The position numbers and the translations under genes were made by a program. Positions 1 through 15,076 of a stretch of DNA of 64,000 nt are shown here, piece by piece. A model generated the notes under the pieces. That model searched no databases and had not been told where the DNA came from. It worked only from the letters and a program-made list of their open reading frames with translations. Origin of the DNA: Unio delphinus (lineage: Eukaryota; Mollusca; Bivalvia; Unionida; Unionidae); NCBI GenBank assembly GCA_029339505.1, contig JAQISU010000003.1, positions 21,787,001-21,851,000 of the forward strand. Reading direction: 5' to 3'. How positions within the stretch are numbered: position 1 is the stretch's first letter; every line of letters begins with the position of its first letter.

Positions 1-880
1 TTAATATTCTTTAAAATCATTTTCAAATTCTCTAAAGTCATTTAATATTCTTTAAAATCATTTTCAAAATTCTCTAAAGTCATTTTCATATTCTATAAAA
101 TCATTTTTATATTTTTTACAATCATTTCATACTCTTAAAAATCATTTTCATATTCTTTAAAATCATTTCATATTCTTAAAATCAGTTTTATATTCTTTCC
201 AATAATTTCATATTCTTTACAATCATTTCATATTCTTAAAATCATTTTTATATTCTTTCCAATAATTTCATATCCTTTACAATCATTTCATACTCTTAAA
301 AATCATTTTCATATTCTTTAAAATAATTTCAGTCTTTAAAATCATTTTTATATTTTTTTAAATAATTTCATATTCTTTAATATCATTTTCATATTCTTTA
401 ATATCATTTTCATATTCTTTCATATCATTTCATATTCTTTAATATCATTTTCATATTCTTTAATATCATTTTCATAGTCCATCATTTTCATCTTCTTTAA
501 TATCATTTTCATATACTTTAATATCATTTTCTTATTCTTTCATATCATTTCATATTCTTTAATATCATTTTCATAGTCTTTAATATCATTTTCATAGTCT
601 ATCATTTTCATCTTCTTTAAATCATTTTCATATTCTTTAATATCATTTTTATATTTGTAATATCATTTTCATAGTCTATCATTTTCATCTTCTTTAATAT
701 CATTTTCATAGTCTTTAATATCATTTTCATACTCTTTAATATCATTTTCATATTTTTAATATCATTTTCATATTTTTAATATCATTTTCATAGTCTTTAA
801 TATCATTTTCATACTCTTTAATATCATTTTCATATTCTTTAATATCACTTTCTTATTCTTTAATATCATTTCATATTGGC
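1..880. repeat. AT-rich minisatellite, ~20-bp units
   Basis: Degenerate tandem array built on a roughly 20-bp unit alternating a 'TTCATATTCTTTAA' half with a 'TATCATTT' half. Units vary by substitutions and short indels, and the array is more uniform from about 370 onward. It starts before the window. No gene is seen. Confidence 0.9.
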
Positions 881-3234
881 CAGATCATAATGTATCAAAC
901 AAAAACGTAGTTTTATACCAAACTCCTGCCAGTCATGTTGAATAAAACATAATTTTCAGTTAATCTTTTTTTTCAAACTAACAAACCTTTCTTTACACCA
1001 CAATACATACACATATACTGTAGATTTTATCCGGACAAAAATGAATTTTGATCACACATAGTACAGACTCTATACAATCTAAACCATTTTAAGAACCAAA
1101 GCAGAATATACATTGCATTCAAAAATCATTGTGCACATTATACACACTACTATATGCTAACTACCTGTTGTAAGATGCTAACAAATTATACATTGTGATA
1201 ACAACTGTATGTAATATATTGCAAGTAAAATTGAATGTGTTAAGGAATTTTAAAAATTGCATTATACCTCTATTGATAAAAAAATCGAAAATGGAATTTG
1301 TGTCCCTTGAAGTTTCTCTTCTTTAAATGTATGCAATACAGTGATGAAACTGGATTTGTGTCCCTTGAAAGCTGAAGTTTATCTTCTTTAAATGTATGCA
1401 ATACAGTGATGAAACTGGATTTGTGTCCCTTGAAAGCTGAAGTTTATCTTCTTTAAATGTATGCAATACAGTGATGAAACTGGATTTGTGTCCCTTGAAA
1501 GCTGAAGTTTATCTTCTTTAAATGTATGCAATACAGTGATGAAACAGAGGTATCATCTCCTGTCAGGTCATATTAGAACTACTTTTCAAGACAAAATACT
1601 TTAGATTTTTTCAATGATCAAAGTCACTGATTTTAATGAGAGTATTTGCATGATCAGCAGTTTTTTTTATTAGTCTTTCCCCTAATTAATAATGCATACA
1701 TTATTCCTTCATTTGGTCATAAAATTGTAATTTCACAGAAAAAGCCTTTTAGTTACATAAATTATTACTCACATGACATGAGCTAGATGCTGCAGGAAGA
1801 GAATAAACAAACTTGACAGAACTATCTTCAAGTACATCTTCTCTTGTTGGCTAATCTGAAATGGATCCAGTGCTTTTAACAGTAAAATAAAAGTCACATC
1901 AAAACTGTATAAAAAAAAAAACAAACAATGCCATCCAAGAAGTAAATGTCATTATGGCATATAAAATAAAGGCTGACTATCTTGGACATTGGATGTGAAT
2001 CCATGCTTAGTAATCCTAGACAAGTGAAATAAAGAAATACATGTGTAGTTCATTGTGACCTACATTTTACTCTAGAACTAATACAATGACTGTAAACCAA
2101 GGACTGATAAAATATTTAGCCTATAATAAACAGTTAGCTATTTGTTGTATCTGGGAAGCCTACATTTGCAAGGTAGTTATTCTCCAAAGATATTATGATT
2201 GGGTAATGTAATTAACAAAGAAATAGCAAGATTTACAGTTACCATAAATGTCTCATTAAAGAAAAAGTCACATTTAACACCTTGCCCCCACCCCCCAAAA
2301 AAGTAATATCTGTGCCCAAATTGTTTTAAATAAATGAGTCATGAAATTGAATTTCACAAATCTATATTCACAAATAAATAAATTCATAAGGATTGATTCG
2401 GAGACAGTGTAGTGGTTACTTCCTGATGTTTCATGTGCAAGCATTAGTAGTCATAAATTACATTCATACTACATAGATATTTCCCTTCAATTTGTCCATC
2501 CCATGGACCACTGATACCAATACATTCTAATCCTGGAAACGCTTAATCCCGTGTAATTGGATGCCAATATTTTATCTGGGATGCAAAAAATCACCAAAGC
2601 CAGAATCATTGTAAAAGGTGGGTGGCAAAATTCAAAGACTTGCCAGTCCACCTTCTTAGTGGGAAAATGTGTTGATCAATTAGCTGTGCTGATATTTACA
2701 ACAAGAATTTAGTGGCAGAAAGACCCACTGGTGACCTTATCAAATGGTCAATTTTAACATTACACCCTATACCTGTTATCCAGACAGAACTTTGGAAGAG
2801 TACACCAGACTGGTTCCATGTATGAGAAAACTGTTTTGACAATTATCACTTTAATATAATGGACATATAGATGAGTAATTTGATAACTGTCAATTTGTGT
2901 CAAAAGCATTTATTGTACTTAGTCATCTGCAGGAAGTTGACTGGTGCTAAATTATCACAATAAAGAGATCAATTAGGCATTTAATGAAATGCCTATTCAT
3001 GATCGCTTCTTAAATGAATTTTATGTGGATGTAAGACAATACACTCAGGTCATATTAATTTGGTAATATCATTAATTATAGATTGTGATGTATGGAACAC
3101 CTAAATGTCCATGTACAAAATATCATTATATAGGTATATGATAAATGGTTGGACTTGTATTATTCCTTTGGTACCAAAATATATTCAGCTGAAACTTCTG
3201 AAAAAAAGCATTTGATTATTTAGTATGCACTGTT
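881..3234. other. Gene-free AT-rich spacer
   Basis: No coding exon, RNA gene or mobile element could be supported. The only structure recognised is the 65-bp tandem repeat near 1293-1545. Confidence 0.6.
1293..1545. repeat. 65-bp tandem repeat, ~4 copies
   Basis: The phrase GGATTTGTGTCCC recurs at 1352, 1417 and 1482, an exact 65-bp period. A shorter diverged copy starts near 1293. Units are almost identical, so the expansion is recent. Confidence 0.9.
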
Positions 3235-3249
3235 TTGAAACATACATGT

Positions 3250-4190
3250 ATAATCATTGCCATGAAAAAAGCATTTGATTATTTACTGTCCACTGTTTTG
3301 AAATATAATCATTGCCATCTTACAGTTTTATCAACAATCATTGCCATCTTAGTTTTATCAACTATCATTGCCATCTTACAGTTTTATCAACAATCATTGC
3401 CATCTTACAGTTTTATCAACTATCATTGCCATCTTAGTTTTATCAACTATCATTGCCATCTTAGTTTTATCAACTATCATTGCCATCTTAGTTTATCAAC
3501 TATCATTGCCATCTTACAGTTTTATCAACTATCATTGCCAACTATCATTGCCATCTTAGTTTTATCAACTATCATTGCCATCTTACAGTTTTATCAACTA
3601 TCATTGCCATCTTAGTTTTATCAACTATCATTGCCATTTTACAGTTTTATCAACTATCATTGCCATCTTACAGTTTTATTAACTATCATTGCCATCTTAC
3701 AGTTTTTATCAACTATCATTGCCATCTTACAGTTTTATTAACTATCATTGCCATCTTACAGTTTTATCAACTATCATTGCCATCTTACAGTTTTATCAAC
3801 TATCATTGCCATCTTAGTTTAATCAACTATCATTGCCATCTTAGTTTTATCAACTATCATTGCCATCTTACAGTTTTATCAACTATCATTGCCATCTTAG
3901 TTTTATCAACTATCATTGCCATCTTAGTTTTATCAACTATCATTGCCATCTTAGTTTTATCAACTATCATTGCCATCTTAGTTTTATCAACTATCATTGC
4001 CATCTTAGTTTTATCAACTATCATTGCCATCTTACAGTTTTATCAACTATCATTGCCATCGTACAGTTTTATTAACTATCATTGCCATCTTAGTTTTATC
4101 AACTATCATTGCTATCTTAGTTTTATCAACTATCATTGCCATCTTAGTTTTATCAACTATCATTGCCATCTTACAGTTTTATCAACTTTA
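3250..4190. repeat. 27/29-bp minisatellite, ~34 copies
   Basis: Tandem array of the unit 'TTTTATCAACTATCATTGCC' followed by ATCTTAG or ATCTTACAG. The two spellings give 27-bp and 29-bp units mixed through the array. Long open frames here (9-residue periodicity from the 27-bp unit) are by-products of a stop-poor repeat, not genes. Confidence 0.95.
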
Positions 4191-4369
4191 GCAGCTACTC
4201 ATACCAACTAAAATACGGATGGATATCCAGTAAATATTTTTCAATTCCCCCACCCAAAATAAAAAACCACAACCAGGGTCAAGACTGGGGGGGATCTCTG
4301 GCCACCACACTGACCTGTGCTTAGTATGTAACATTGAGTCTTGCCATTTTAATGACTAGGAATGGATAG

Positions 4370-4735
4370 CAGTGTGTGTGTGTGTGTGTGATTTGGATTT
4401 TTAATATAGCTTTAACAAATTTTCAGTCATATCACTACAATGTCTGCAGTGTGGCAGTTTATAGTGATGTCTAGCACTAGGGCATCATGCTGCATACATG
4501 TATCAGGATGTCTCACCCAGTGACATTATCCTGACACCAAGCCGACCAGTCCTAACACTAACCTCTTAATGCTGAGCACCAAGCAAAGCAGCTGTTAGAT
4601 TGTAGATCTTTGGTATGAGTTTGTATTTGTAATTAATAGACTGAATTTATCAGACTGAATCTGAATTTATTTGTGTAAGTACTCAGGTGGAAACAAGAAG
4701 ATATATGTAGCCACCCCTTCTACATAGCACCAGAT
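4370..4735 (-). mobile_element. tRNA-derived SINE family 1, diverged copy
   Basis: Body shared with copies at 10585-10977, 11018-11372 and 16518-16745: a 'GCATCATGCTGCA' core, a GACCAGTC-CTAACACTAA stretch and 'CTTAATGCTGAGCACCAAGC'. A (TG)n tract at 4371-4390 lies at the tail side. The tRNA-like head near 4735 is too eroded to show clear boxes. Confidence 0.6.
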
Positions 4736-4748
4736 TATTTTACTTTTT

Positions 4749-4749
<1 letters not shown>

Positions 4750-4823
<74 letters not shown>
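4750..4823. repeat. (GT)n(TA)n microsatellite
   Basis: Short GT run followed by about 32 uninterrupted TA dinucleotides. Confidence 0.97.
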
Positions 4824-4828
<5 letters not shown>

Positions 4829-5249
4829 AAGCTTAATATAGCTTCATGTACGGATGAATGATTTTAAATAATAAAAAATATATTTCCCAGTTTGATATCT
4901 GCGGAAGTATAGCATTTCATAATTGTATTAAAATGTTCTTTATATATATTTATATATAGAAAATATATTTCATAATGTTAGAATTTATTTTCTTATATAA
5001 ATACAATAAGTTCGTATTTTTATAGCAAATAGCTATGTTACAGTATATGCTTTGTATGTGATGTCATTGTTTCAAGTCATTTGCCTCTTGCTGTTGTATT
5101 GGAATTGGAGATTTAAAATGACATTGGATAAATGACATACTTGTCATAGACAACTATTGGCAATACATGCTGGCTATTGCATAATCTATTATCATACATA
5201 CACTGTATATAAGAATTTGTTATAATTTGAATATCTACCTTACTTCTTG

Positions 5250-5250
<1 letters not shown>

Positions 5251-5312
<62 letters not shown>
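5251..5312. repeat. (TA)n microsatellite
   Basis: About 31 pure TA dinucleotides. The Tyr/Ile-repeat frame reading through it is not a gene. Confidence 0.97.
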
Positions 5313-5317
<5 letters not shown>

Positions 5318-6620
5318 TCACTGTAAACTGCAGATGAACAGTAAAATTTAATTTCATGGGGATAAGAGAATATACAAAATCCTCTCTCTCTCATAAATAC
5401 GAGGAAGTATGAATTGCAATTATCCACCATTTCCTCAATCCTTACGAGGCCTTAACAGATGCAAAAAGCAGCATTTGCACTGCACTCTAAAATAATAAAT
5501 ATGCTCTAAATTGAAAACAATGTGAATGAGAATATATAAACAAATTAGGACCGTAATTTAAGGTTTAATTAAACCTCGCGTGTAAGCGGCTACCCTATTC
5601 TACCACCGTGCGGTAGCAGTAAATACCACCCACAAAACATCCAGATAAAATGAGATGGGTAGGCTCAGTGGTGATATAACATCTAATTGTATACAAATTT
5701 ATACATTTAATTTGTTTTGCGCTTCTTGTAGGCCACCTCTCTTCCAAAGGCTAATACTCTGAGATGCCAGCTGACTGTATAGTCTGGTTCCCTGATCTCT
5801 TATCAAGCTCCGTTACTCTTCGTTACGAGGGTCCCTCAGAAGATACAACGCCACCAATTGTACAACCATGGTGGGCGGAGCTTAAGGTGTAGGGACAAAG
5901 CATTAAAAATAACTGCATTATGTAAGAGTTGTACTTTCTTTTAGGCTTTTAAAAAGGTTAAGCCTCTTGGCAACATATGAGATTATGTTAATTCATATCT
6001 AGATCATATTTTGTATTTTGTATGATTTTTTTTTTTAAATTGAGGTACACATGGCTGAAAATGTGTATGTTGTAACTAGATAACGCTTACCCCTGTCTAG
6101 TTCAAGCAGAGTTATCTCTCTTAAATGCAATGGAGTACCTGGATTTGTGTCAAATTGACAATCTAACATTATTTTCATGAGAGACGCAGTATTTGAAAAT
6201 ATCGTTTTGATCACTGAAACAGCTCTTTAGGAGAATATTCACTTCTATTCGCAAATAAAAATGGTTAAGACTAAGACATGTACACTCTAGGGTCTAAGAA
6301 ATTATGGCATTGAAAAAATAATGAGGCCAAGGACAATCGCATATTTGTCAGAGACATATAATACAAGTCTGTCCACACAAAAAATGCAACTGAAGGTTTT
6401 GGTAAACTGAGAGCCAATACTCTGAGACGAAGAAAAAGATTTATTTCCACTGGGTAAATGACGTGTCACATAACAGCTGCTTTTCAATTTTCCCAGTAAC
6501 TATTTTGATACAGTGCCTAGCGATAGAAGACACTGTATGATACAGGTCATAGCAGTGGTCCCTCATGCAGCCCAATCGACATGACACAAGCATATTTCCT
6601 TTAGCTGGTAATACGAATGG
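5313..6620. other. Gene-free spacer
   Basis: Both strands were read for splice-bounded exons and known domains; none could be supported. Confidence 0.5.
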
Positions 6621-8242
<1,622 letters not shown>

Positions 8243-9084
8243 ATTACGTGCTTAGGCTCGAATAAGCAGTAACATAGAAAGAGTCAAAATAACAAGCTTG
8301 TAAAAACTTAATAAACAATTTGTTGAGCACAAATATTTTTCCAGAAGAGAAAAATAAACTTACGGTTTTAAGAATCTATTCCAAAATTAATCCAAAAATA
8401 ATTCAAAATATAATCCACTAGTGTAATTGCAAAAGTCTTGGTAATAAAATGTCCTAATAATTCCCAGTTCGAATCTTAGTGAAGCATCCAAGATGGAAGA
8501 CGATGTCACTTGATGAAGTCAGTTCTGGTCTTATGAAATTCAATGAGCACAATTATTTTCCAGATAAATAACAAAATAAATCCTCTTGATCCAAACGAAT
8601 TGAAATAATTTCCAGTACAAGGCAATTCAAAATAACTCAAAACGACACACAACTCAATATTCCAACAGCCCAACTTCTACTAAATAGTTCTCTCTAAAAC
8701 ATCATTTATATACCTGTTTTAACGTAACAAGGAAGGGGTCACATGATCTTCTAGAATCTTTAGAACAAATTTACGTTCAAAAAATCTCGTATGACTCAAA
8801 TGAAAATCAGTTACTTTTACTCTCAAGAACTAAAATTAGAAAGATGTTTATAACAAAGCTCCATAATATCCTTGGAATGAACCAATCATTTTAAAAGCTT
8901 GTTTACAACTCTGAAGCCAGGTCAGAAATGAGGTCAACATCTGGTGTTTATTGGCAGAGTACAGGTCATCCCACTTTAAAAAAAAATATCACCCAATGAA
9001 TGAATCTTAAACTTAAAATGTCAAATTTGAATCTGACAAACAAGCAATTAAAACAAAAATAAATGACTTAAATCAACAATACGT

Positions 9085-9088
<4 letters not shown>
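8243..9088 (-). mobile_element. Solo LTR of the Gmr1-like Gypsy family
   Basis: On the minus strand it begins TGTTACGTATTG and ends with the family's 3' end (AATAAGCAGC, GAGCCTAAGCACGTAA), matching the LTRs at 23752-24577 and 27953-28819. Shared internal phrases include the ACAAGCTTG block with an AATAAA signal just upstream and the 'GATTGGTT-ATTCCAAGGA' segment. No internal gag/pol lies on either side, so this is a solo LTR. It is bracketed by (TTA)n and (AT)n microsatellites; its final TGT/ACA terminus is eroded on the 8243 side. Confidence 0.88.

Positions 9089-9167
<79 letters not shown>
9089..9167. repeat. (AT)n microsatellite abutting the solo LTR
   Basis: About 39 AT dinucleotides starting immediately at the LTR end. 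Confidence 0.95.
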
Positions 9168-9170
<3 letters not shown>

Positions 9171-9448
9171 GATAAAAAAACAACACAAACGCCGATAAAC
9201 TTGTGCGACTAGTTTCGCATTTATGCTTCTTCAGGCACAAACTTTATTTGAAAGAAACTGATGACGTCTATAAAGTTATAAACAATTACGTCATTAACAT
9301 AACGTCATGCTTTTGAAAGAAGCAGATAACGTCTATATGTCAATAATTACGTAATTGACATAACATCATAATTTATATTCTTTATTATACAAATATCATA
9401 TGTACAACTGGATCAGAATGATGCATGAGTCTCTAATGAAAACTGAGA

Positions 9449-10057
<609 letters not shown>

Positions 10058-10584
10058 CTATGTAACGTAGATGCAGCAACTACTGAACGTTATTCTTAAA
10101 CTTTGATAGGCGTGTCCAAACGAATTTGGTTCAAGGTAACGGAAGTAGCATTTATGGTTTATCGGAGTCTTTCCAAGAGAATGTTTTATACAACTTAATC
10201 AAAGCCATTGTTTTTCACGAGTACATTTGCATATCTGAATATATGAATATTTAATTACTTGCAGGATGTCTCTCCATCACGGCATCTCCTAATTGTATTA
10301 ATGTATCAACTCTTTCCGTGATCAATTTGATACACCGATGACAATTTGATACAATGTAAATAGCACTTGGATATTTGAATACATATATTATATTCATCGT
10401 CATTGAGGACGTTGCTCCTCATTTCATTTACAAATTCACAATTAGCGACATTTGTGGCATCCACTAGAACTGAGAAGTCATATATTGTCAAGAATGGAAT
10501 TGCTTACCTGATCAGTTTGTAGTTTTGTTAAAATTGTATTTTTCTTAATTAATTCTCGCTCACTATCGGAAACTATATAATAAC

Positions 10585-10589
10585 TCTCA

Positions 10590-10675
<86 letters not shown>

Positions 10676-10977
10676 ATTGTGAACGAAACTTTTAACAATT
10701 ACAGTAGTAACATTATGATGCATTCAGTGTGGCAGATAGTGCTGTCAAGAACTGTTCATCATGCTGCAGACATGTAGCATTATGTCACATTATACATTAT
10801 GTCACAGGTAGCATTATGTCATATTATCATGAATACAGGGCAATCAATCTAACTCTAACCTCTTAATGCTGAGCACCAACCGAGGTAGCTAATGCTACCT
10901 TTTGTCTTTGATATGATTCGGCCGAGGTTTGAATGCACAACTTCTGAGACAGACGAGCTTGCCATTTAGGCCACCAG
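10585..10977 (-). mobile_element. tRNA-derived SINE family 1
   Basis: Minus-strand copy. The eroded tRNA head lies near 10977 ('GGTGGCCTAAATGGCAAGC' and a 'TGCATTCAAACC' B-box remnant). The body carries the GTGCTCAGCATTAAGAGG and TCTGCAGCATGATG blocks. The tail is a compound microsatellite, (GT)n then (GA)n on the plus strand at 10588-10671. Its order and tail match the adjacent copy at 11018-11372. Confidence 0.75.
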
Positions 10978-11015
10978 ATTATTATATTTAGGGCAAATAC
11001 ATTTCTTTTTCTGTA

Positions 11016-11017
<2 letters not shown>

Positions 11018-11070
<53 letters not shown>

Positions 11071-11372
11071 TTAAAATTTGTGACGTAGGTTTTTAAAAAA
11101 AATTCAGTCAAATCGCTACGATGACTGCAGTGTTGCAGTTTATAGTGATGGGGCATCATGCTGCAGACATATAGCATGATGTCCCACCCAGTCACATTAT
11201 GCTGACACCTGGCCGACCAGTCATAACACTACCCTCTTAATGCCGAGCGCCAAGCGAGACAGCCGTTAGTACCATTTTTGTAAGTCTTTGTTATGACTCA
11301 AACAGGGATCAAACTCACGACCTCAAGCTTCCGAGGCAGACGCCCTAACTACTAGGCCACTGGAGCGGTTCT
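11018..11372 (-). mobile_element. tRNA-derived SINE family 1, best-preserved head
   Basis: Read on the minus strand from 11372, an A-box-like CCAGTGGCCTAGTAGTTAGG is followed about 45 nt later by a B-box-like GTGAGTTTGATCCC, the RNA polymerase III promoter layout of tRNA-derived SINEs. The family body follows and the tail is (TC)n(AC)n on the minus strand. The plus-strand copy at 16518-16745 shares the same head and body. Confidence 0.85.
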
Positions 11373-11954
11373 GTAGACGGGTATTAGGAACGAAAAACTA
11401 ATAGCTGACGATTTTACCTTTGGCAGATTAATAGTTAGAGAAGAACACAGCGTGAAAGTTGAGAACATTTCATGAATGTTTTGAAACTCTCTTTGCGACT
11501 ATCAGTACCGAACACAACTCATTATAGTAAGTTTGACAGCAATGAGGTTACAGGTATGCGTGTAATATGATCGTCACTCAAGGGACAAGGTTGATTAGAA
11601 GAAGATTAATATGGCAGCCCCAAGAAACTGGTTTCGTAATGGTCTCCACGTGCATTGTACGCAAGGCTTAATGTATACAAACAAACAAAAATGCAACGCT
11701 CGCTGCACCTTGGTTTGCGCTTTACGTGACTGGGGTTCCCATGTCCCGACGTTCTTAGGATGTCCCGGGTTTGTCCGCACTTGTGGCAGGATCCCCTGGC
11801 TGAACTAGAACTCTGACCAATCTTAGTTTGAATCATTCTCACTTTATGTACAGACTTGTTTGCTTGAATTGCGACTTCTTGCTTTGCTTTCCTCTAGATA
11901 AGGGTAATACATATACATGGAACTAATTAGCAGGCAGTACAAATCGACTAAACC
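11373..11954. other. Spacer between SINE and LINE
   Basis: Overlapping 60-78-codon frames at 11595-11842 occur on both strands without a recognisable domain. Nothing else is seen. Confidence 0.5.
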
Positions 11955-11960
11955 TATAAA

Positions 11961-13613
11961 TCAATCAATCAATCCTCTCTGCGCCGTCTGGTGCTTGAGG
12001 CAACAGCAAGGGAGTATTGCTGGGGCGGTCTGATAGGTGAGGCCTCTGGTCTTAAGGTCTCTCTCCACTGTTCGTCGCCAGGTCTCTTTGGGTCTGCCAC
12101 GGTTCCTTTTCACCTGTGGGGTCCATCTCAGTGCCACCCTTGGTAGTGAGTCAGGGGGCATTCTGCAGACATGGCCGAGCCATCTCCATCGCCGAGTTGA
12201 AATGATCTCAGAGATGGTGCTTGCACCCGCTCTGTGCCGAAGTTCCTCATTTGAGATCGTGTTTGGCCAGAAGATCCTCATGATGCGTCGCAGGCATTTG
12301 GTTTGAAACACTTCGAGCTTGTGTTCTATGTTCGCAGTGGACTTCCAACACTCTGAGCCGTACAAAAGGACGCTCAACACGTTGCTCTTGAAGATACGGA
12401 TCTTCGTGTGGACGCTGAGGTTTCTTGTCCTCCATATGGGCTTCAGCATTGCGAACGTCTGGTTGGCCTTGCCGATTCTTGTGACGACTTCCCTTGTGCT
12501 ATCTCCATCCGTGGCGACCTTACTGCCCAAGTAAGTGAAATCGTCTAGTTCTTGCAGGGGCTGGTCGTTGGTGGTGATTGGGTTGCCCACTCTAGTATTC
12601 TTCCTCAAGACCTTTGTCTTCCCTATGTTGACTCGAAGACCTATGGTATTTGCTGTCTGTACCAACTGTTGTGTCTTCTGTTGAATATCCTGGTGTCTGC
12701 TTGCCAGCAACCCAATGTCGTCGGCATAGCCAAAGTCATCCAGCATTGAGGTCAACGTCCACTGTATTCCGTGCCTCTTGTCCTCTGCGGTGCGGCGCAT
12801 GATCCAGTCAATGGCCAGTGAGAAGAGAATTGGAGAGAGAATGCATCCTTGCTTCACTCCGGTTTCCACCATGAATGGTTCAGTGAGTTGGTTGTTGTGG
12901 ATTACTCTGCACTCAGAGTTCTCGTACAGGGACCTGATGACATTGACAATTTTCTTGGGGATGCCATAATGTCGTAGGATCCTCCACATAGAGGCTCGGT
13001 GCTGGCTGTCGAAGGCTTTCTCAAAGTCCACAAAGACCACATAAAGGGATCCATTCCACTCATGAGACTGCTCAAGTATCTGCCTCTGTGTGAAGATGTG
13101 GTCGATGCAAGATTTGCCTTTCCTGAAGCCTACCTGTTCCTGGCATAGGATGCCGTCCACAGCTGTTGTGATGCGTTGAAGAATGATGCGGCTAAAGATC
13201 TTACTGGAGAGGGATAACAATGTGATTCCTCGCCAGTTGTTGCAGTTTCCCAGATCTCCTTTCTTGGGAAGTTTAACTATGATTCCGGTTTTCCAGTCAT
13301 TTGGTGCTTTCTTACTATCCCATATCTTTTGGAGAATCTGGCAAAGAAGCTTCGGCGTCTCTGTGTCTTCTGCCTTCAGCATCTCGGGACACACTCCATC
13401 ATCGCCAGGTGTCTTCCCATTCTTCAGCTTGTGAATGGCCTGCTTGACCTCCTCAACAGTGATGTCGCAATTGATGTCAAGGTCCTCCTCTGCTTCAGGA
13501 ATGTCAGCGAGTACGGGTGGATCTGGGCGATTCAGGATATACTCGAAATGCTGCTTCCATCTTTCCATCATCTCCTCCTCCACTGTGACATAGTTTCCAA
13601 CTTCATCTCTCAC
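11961..13613 (-). pseudogene. LINE reverse transcriptase (ORF2, C-terminal half)
   Basis: A 550-residue frame with the non-LTR reverse transcriptase motif series: the WRGITLLS palm entry, VGFRKGKSCIDHI, VDFEKAFDS with its catalytic Asp, GVKQGCILSPILFSLAID, and the GYADD active site. A C-terminal region with KCLRRI and WRWLGHVCRM resembles RTE/CFDP2-like proteins. The palm domain is uninterrupted, so the copy is fairly young. It is separated from the endonuclease frame by a shift of one base near 13613-13640 and therefore cannot make the full ORF2 protein. Clade assignment to RTE is from motif style, not a tree. Confidence 0.9.
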
Positions 13614-13632
13614 TGGAAGATCGTGGTGCTTA

Positions 13633-14590
13633 TTATAGTCGCCCCATCAGTTTCTTTGTGTTCTGATACACCGTTTTCATGTCTTTCTGCCCTGCTGCTA
13701 CCTCTGCCTCCTTTGCTAGCTTCTCTGCGAATTCTCTCCTGTTTCTCCTTGTTGATTTCTTCACCTCCTTGTTTTTTCCTCCATACTCCTGCAAAATTCT
13801 CTCTTTCAGTCTTGGTGATTTTGAATCCAAAAGTCTCTTCTTAATCTGTCTTCTCTCTTCTGATATCCACTCTGTCTTCCTATTATTCCTGTAACCTAAA
13901 ACTTCTTCTCCTGCTTCCTTCATTGCTCTGTTAAAATTGTCAATGGTCAGCACTGTTTCATCTCCTAGAGCACTAAACCTATTCCTTAAAGCCAGCCTGA
14001 ATTCATCCTTCACTTTTGGATTCTTTAGCTTGACCATATCACAGCGTTTATTCCTGGAGACCCCTATCCTAACTTTCCTAAGCTTCAAAGTCACCTTGGC
14101 CACCAGAAGAAAATGGTCGCTGACAACTTCAGCATTCCGCATCATTCGCACATCCTGCAAAGAGTGTTTCCACCGACCGTTGATGATGATGTGGTCGATC
14201 TGGCTCTGGGTTCTGCCGTCTGGTGACGTCCATGTAAACTTGTGGATGTCCTTGTGCTCGAACAGAGTCCCTCCTATGACGAAGTCATTCTCTTGACAGA
14301 AGTTGACCAGCCTTTCCCCGTTGTCAGTCATCATGCCTATTCCATGGCGCCCCATGGTCCTCTCTCTATCTTTATTGTTGCAGCCAACCCTAGCGTTGAA
14401 GTCGCCAAGCAACATCAGCACGTCATGTCGGGGGACGTCCTCTAGAACGGTTTGAAGAGCGTAGTAGAAGGTGTCTTTGTCCTCTTCTTCCGCGCCGTCT
14501 GTTGGTGCATAGGCCACTACAACTGATAGTTTGGCGTACTTGGAGTTCATCCTGACGTACAACAGGCGTTGGTATCTAATCTGTCTCAGT
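13633..14590 (-). pseudogene. LINE endonuclease domain, truncated
   Basis: Carries the exonuclease-endonuclease-phosphatase signatures VVAYAPTDG, LLGDFNARVG (catalytic GDFN) and VVSDHFLLVAKV (catalytic SDH), plus a basic C-terminal linker. In the retrotransposition cycle this domain nicks target DNA. The N-terminal part with the first catalytic residues is missing. In-frame homology continues upstream of the first Met to about 14580, where a stop marks the truncation. The frame ends at 13633, just before the RT frame starts, because of the frameshift. Confidence 0.88.
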
Positions 14591-14739
14591 GATTAGTACA
14601 ATATGGGAGTGTTCAAAACCAATCTTACCTATTACTGCCCCCAAACCATTGAACTCTGAATCGGGGTTAACAAACAAAGCTTCCACGCATATACACGCAT
14701 GCGCAACACATCCCCTGTAGGGAAAAGTTATGTTTTGTT

Positions 14740-14935
14740 TTTTTTTTATCATTTAACGCCAATTTTCAGCACAATCTAGGCTATACATGGCGGCCAGTAG
14801 TAATGGTGGAAGAAGAACCTGGAAAACCCCCAGAAATAACCACCGACCCGCGAGAAGCTACGAGAAGCTACTGACAAGCTTTCTCACATAACTACATTAG
14901 CCGAATCTTAGACTCGAACCTGGAAATGTTATAAA
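14740..14935 (-). mobile_element. tRNA-Leu-like SINE family 2, partial
   Basis: Reversed copy of the body seen at 15077-15330: TTTAACGCC, AGGCTATACATGGCGGCC, a GGTGGAAGAAGAACCTGG stretch and CAAGCTTTCTCACATAAC. The head is eroded past 14935. Confidence 0.75.
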
Positions 14936-15076
14936 GTGTTCAGATTATAAATGTGGTTCAAAACACCCACATTGATACTACTTGCCCTGATTTATAGGAC
15001 AACAAAACCTTGTAATTGTCACTCTTTTTTTACGAAATAAAAATGGGTAACTGATCTACTGGCTACAAAAATGGAA

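Larger units (their letters stand above)
11955..14590 (-). mobile_element. RTE-like non-LTR retrotransposon (LINE), 5'-truncated
   Basis: A minus-strand element with an apurinic-type endonuclease domain (13633-14590) followed by reverse transcriptase (11961-13613). The 3' end is a short ATTG tandem (AATCAATCAATCAATCC on the plus strand at 11960-11976), the simple-repeat tail style of RTE-type LINEs. Endonuclease homology stops abruptly at about 14580-14590, the usual 5' truncation from target-primed reverse transcription. No target duplication was confirmed. Confidence 0.9.

Noticed and set aside
3235..4211. Long overlapping frames with a 9-residue LSTIIAILV period
   Set aside because: Translation of a 27/29-bp minisatellite; no start context, splice sites or independent evidence.
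12037..13434. Plus-strand frames over the LINE
   Set aside because: Antisense shadows of the reverse transcriptase; the minus strand carries all RT motifs.
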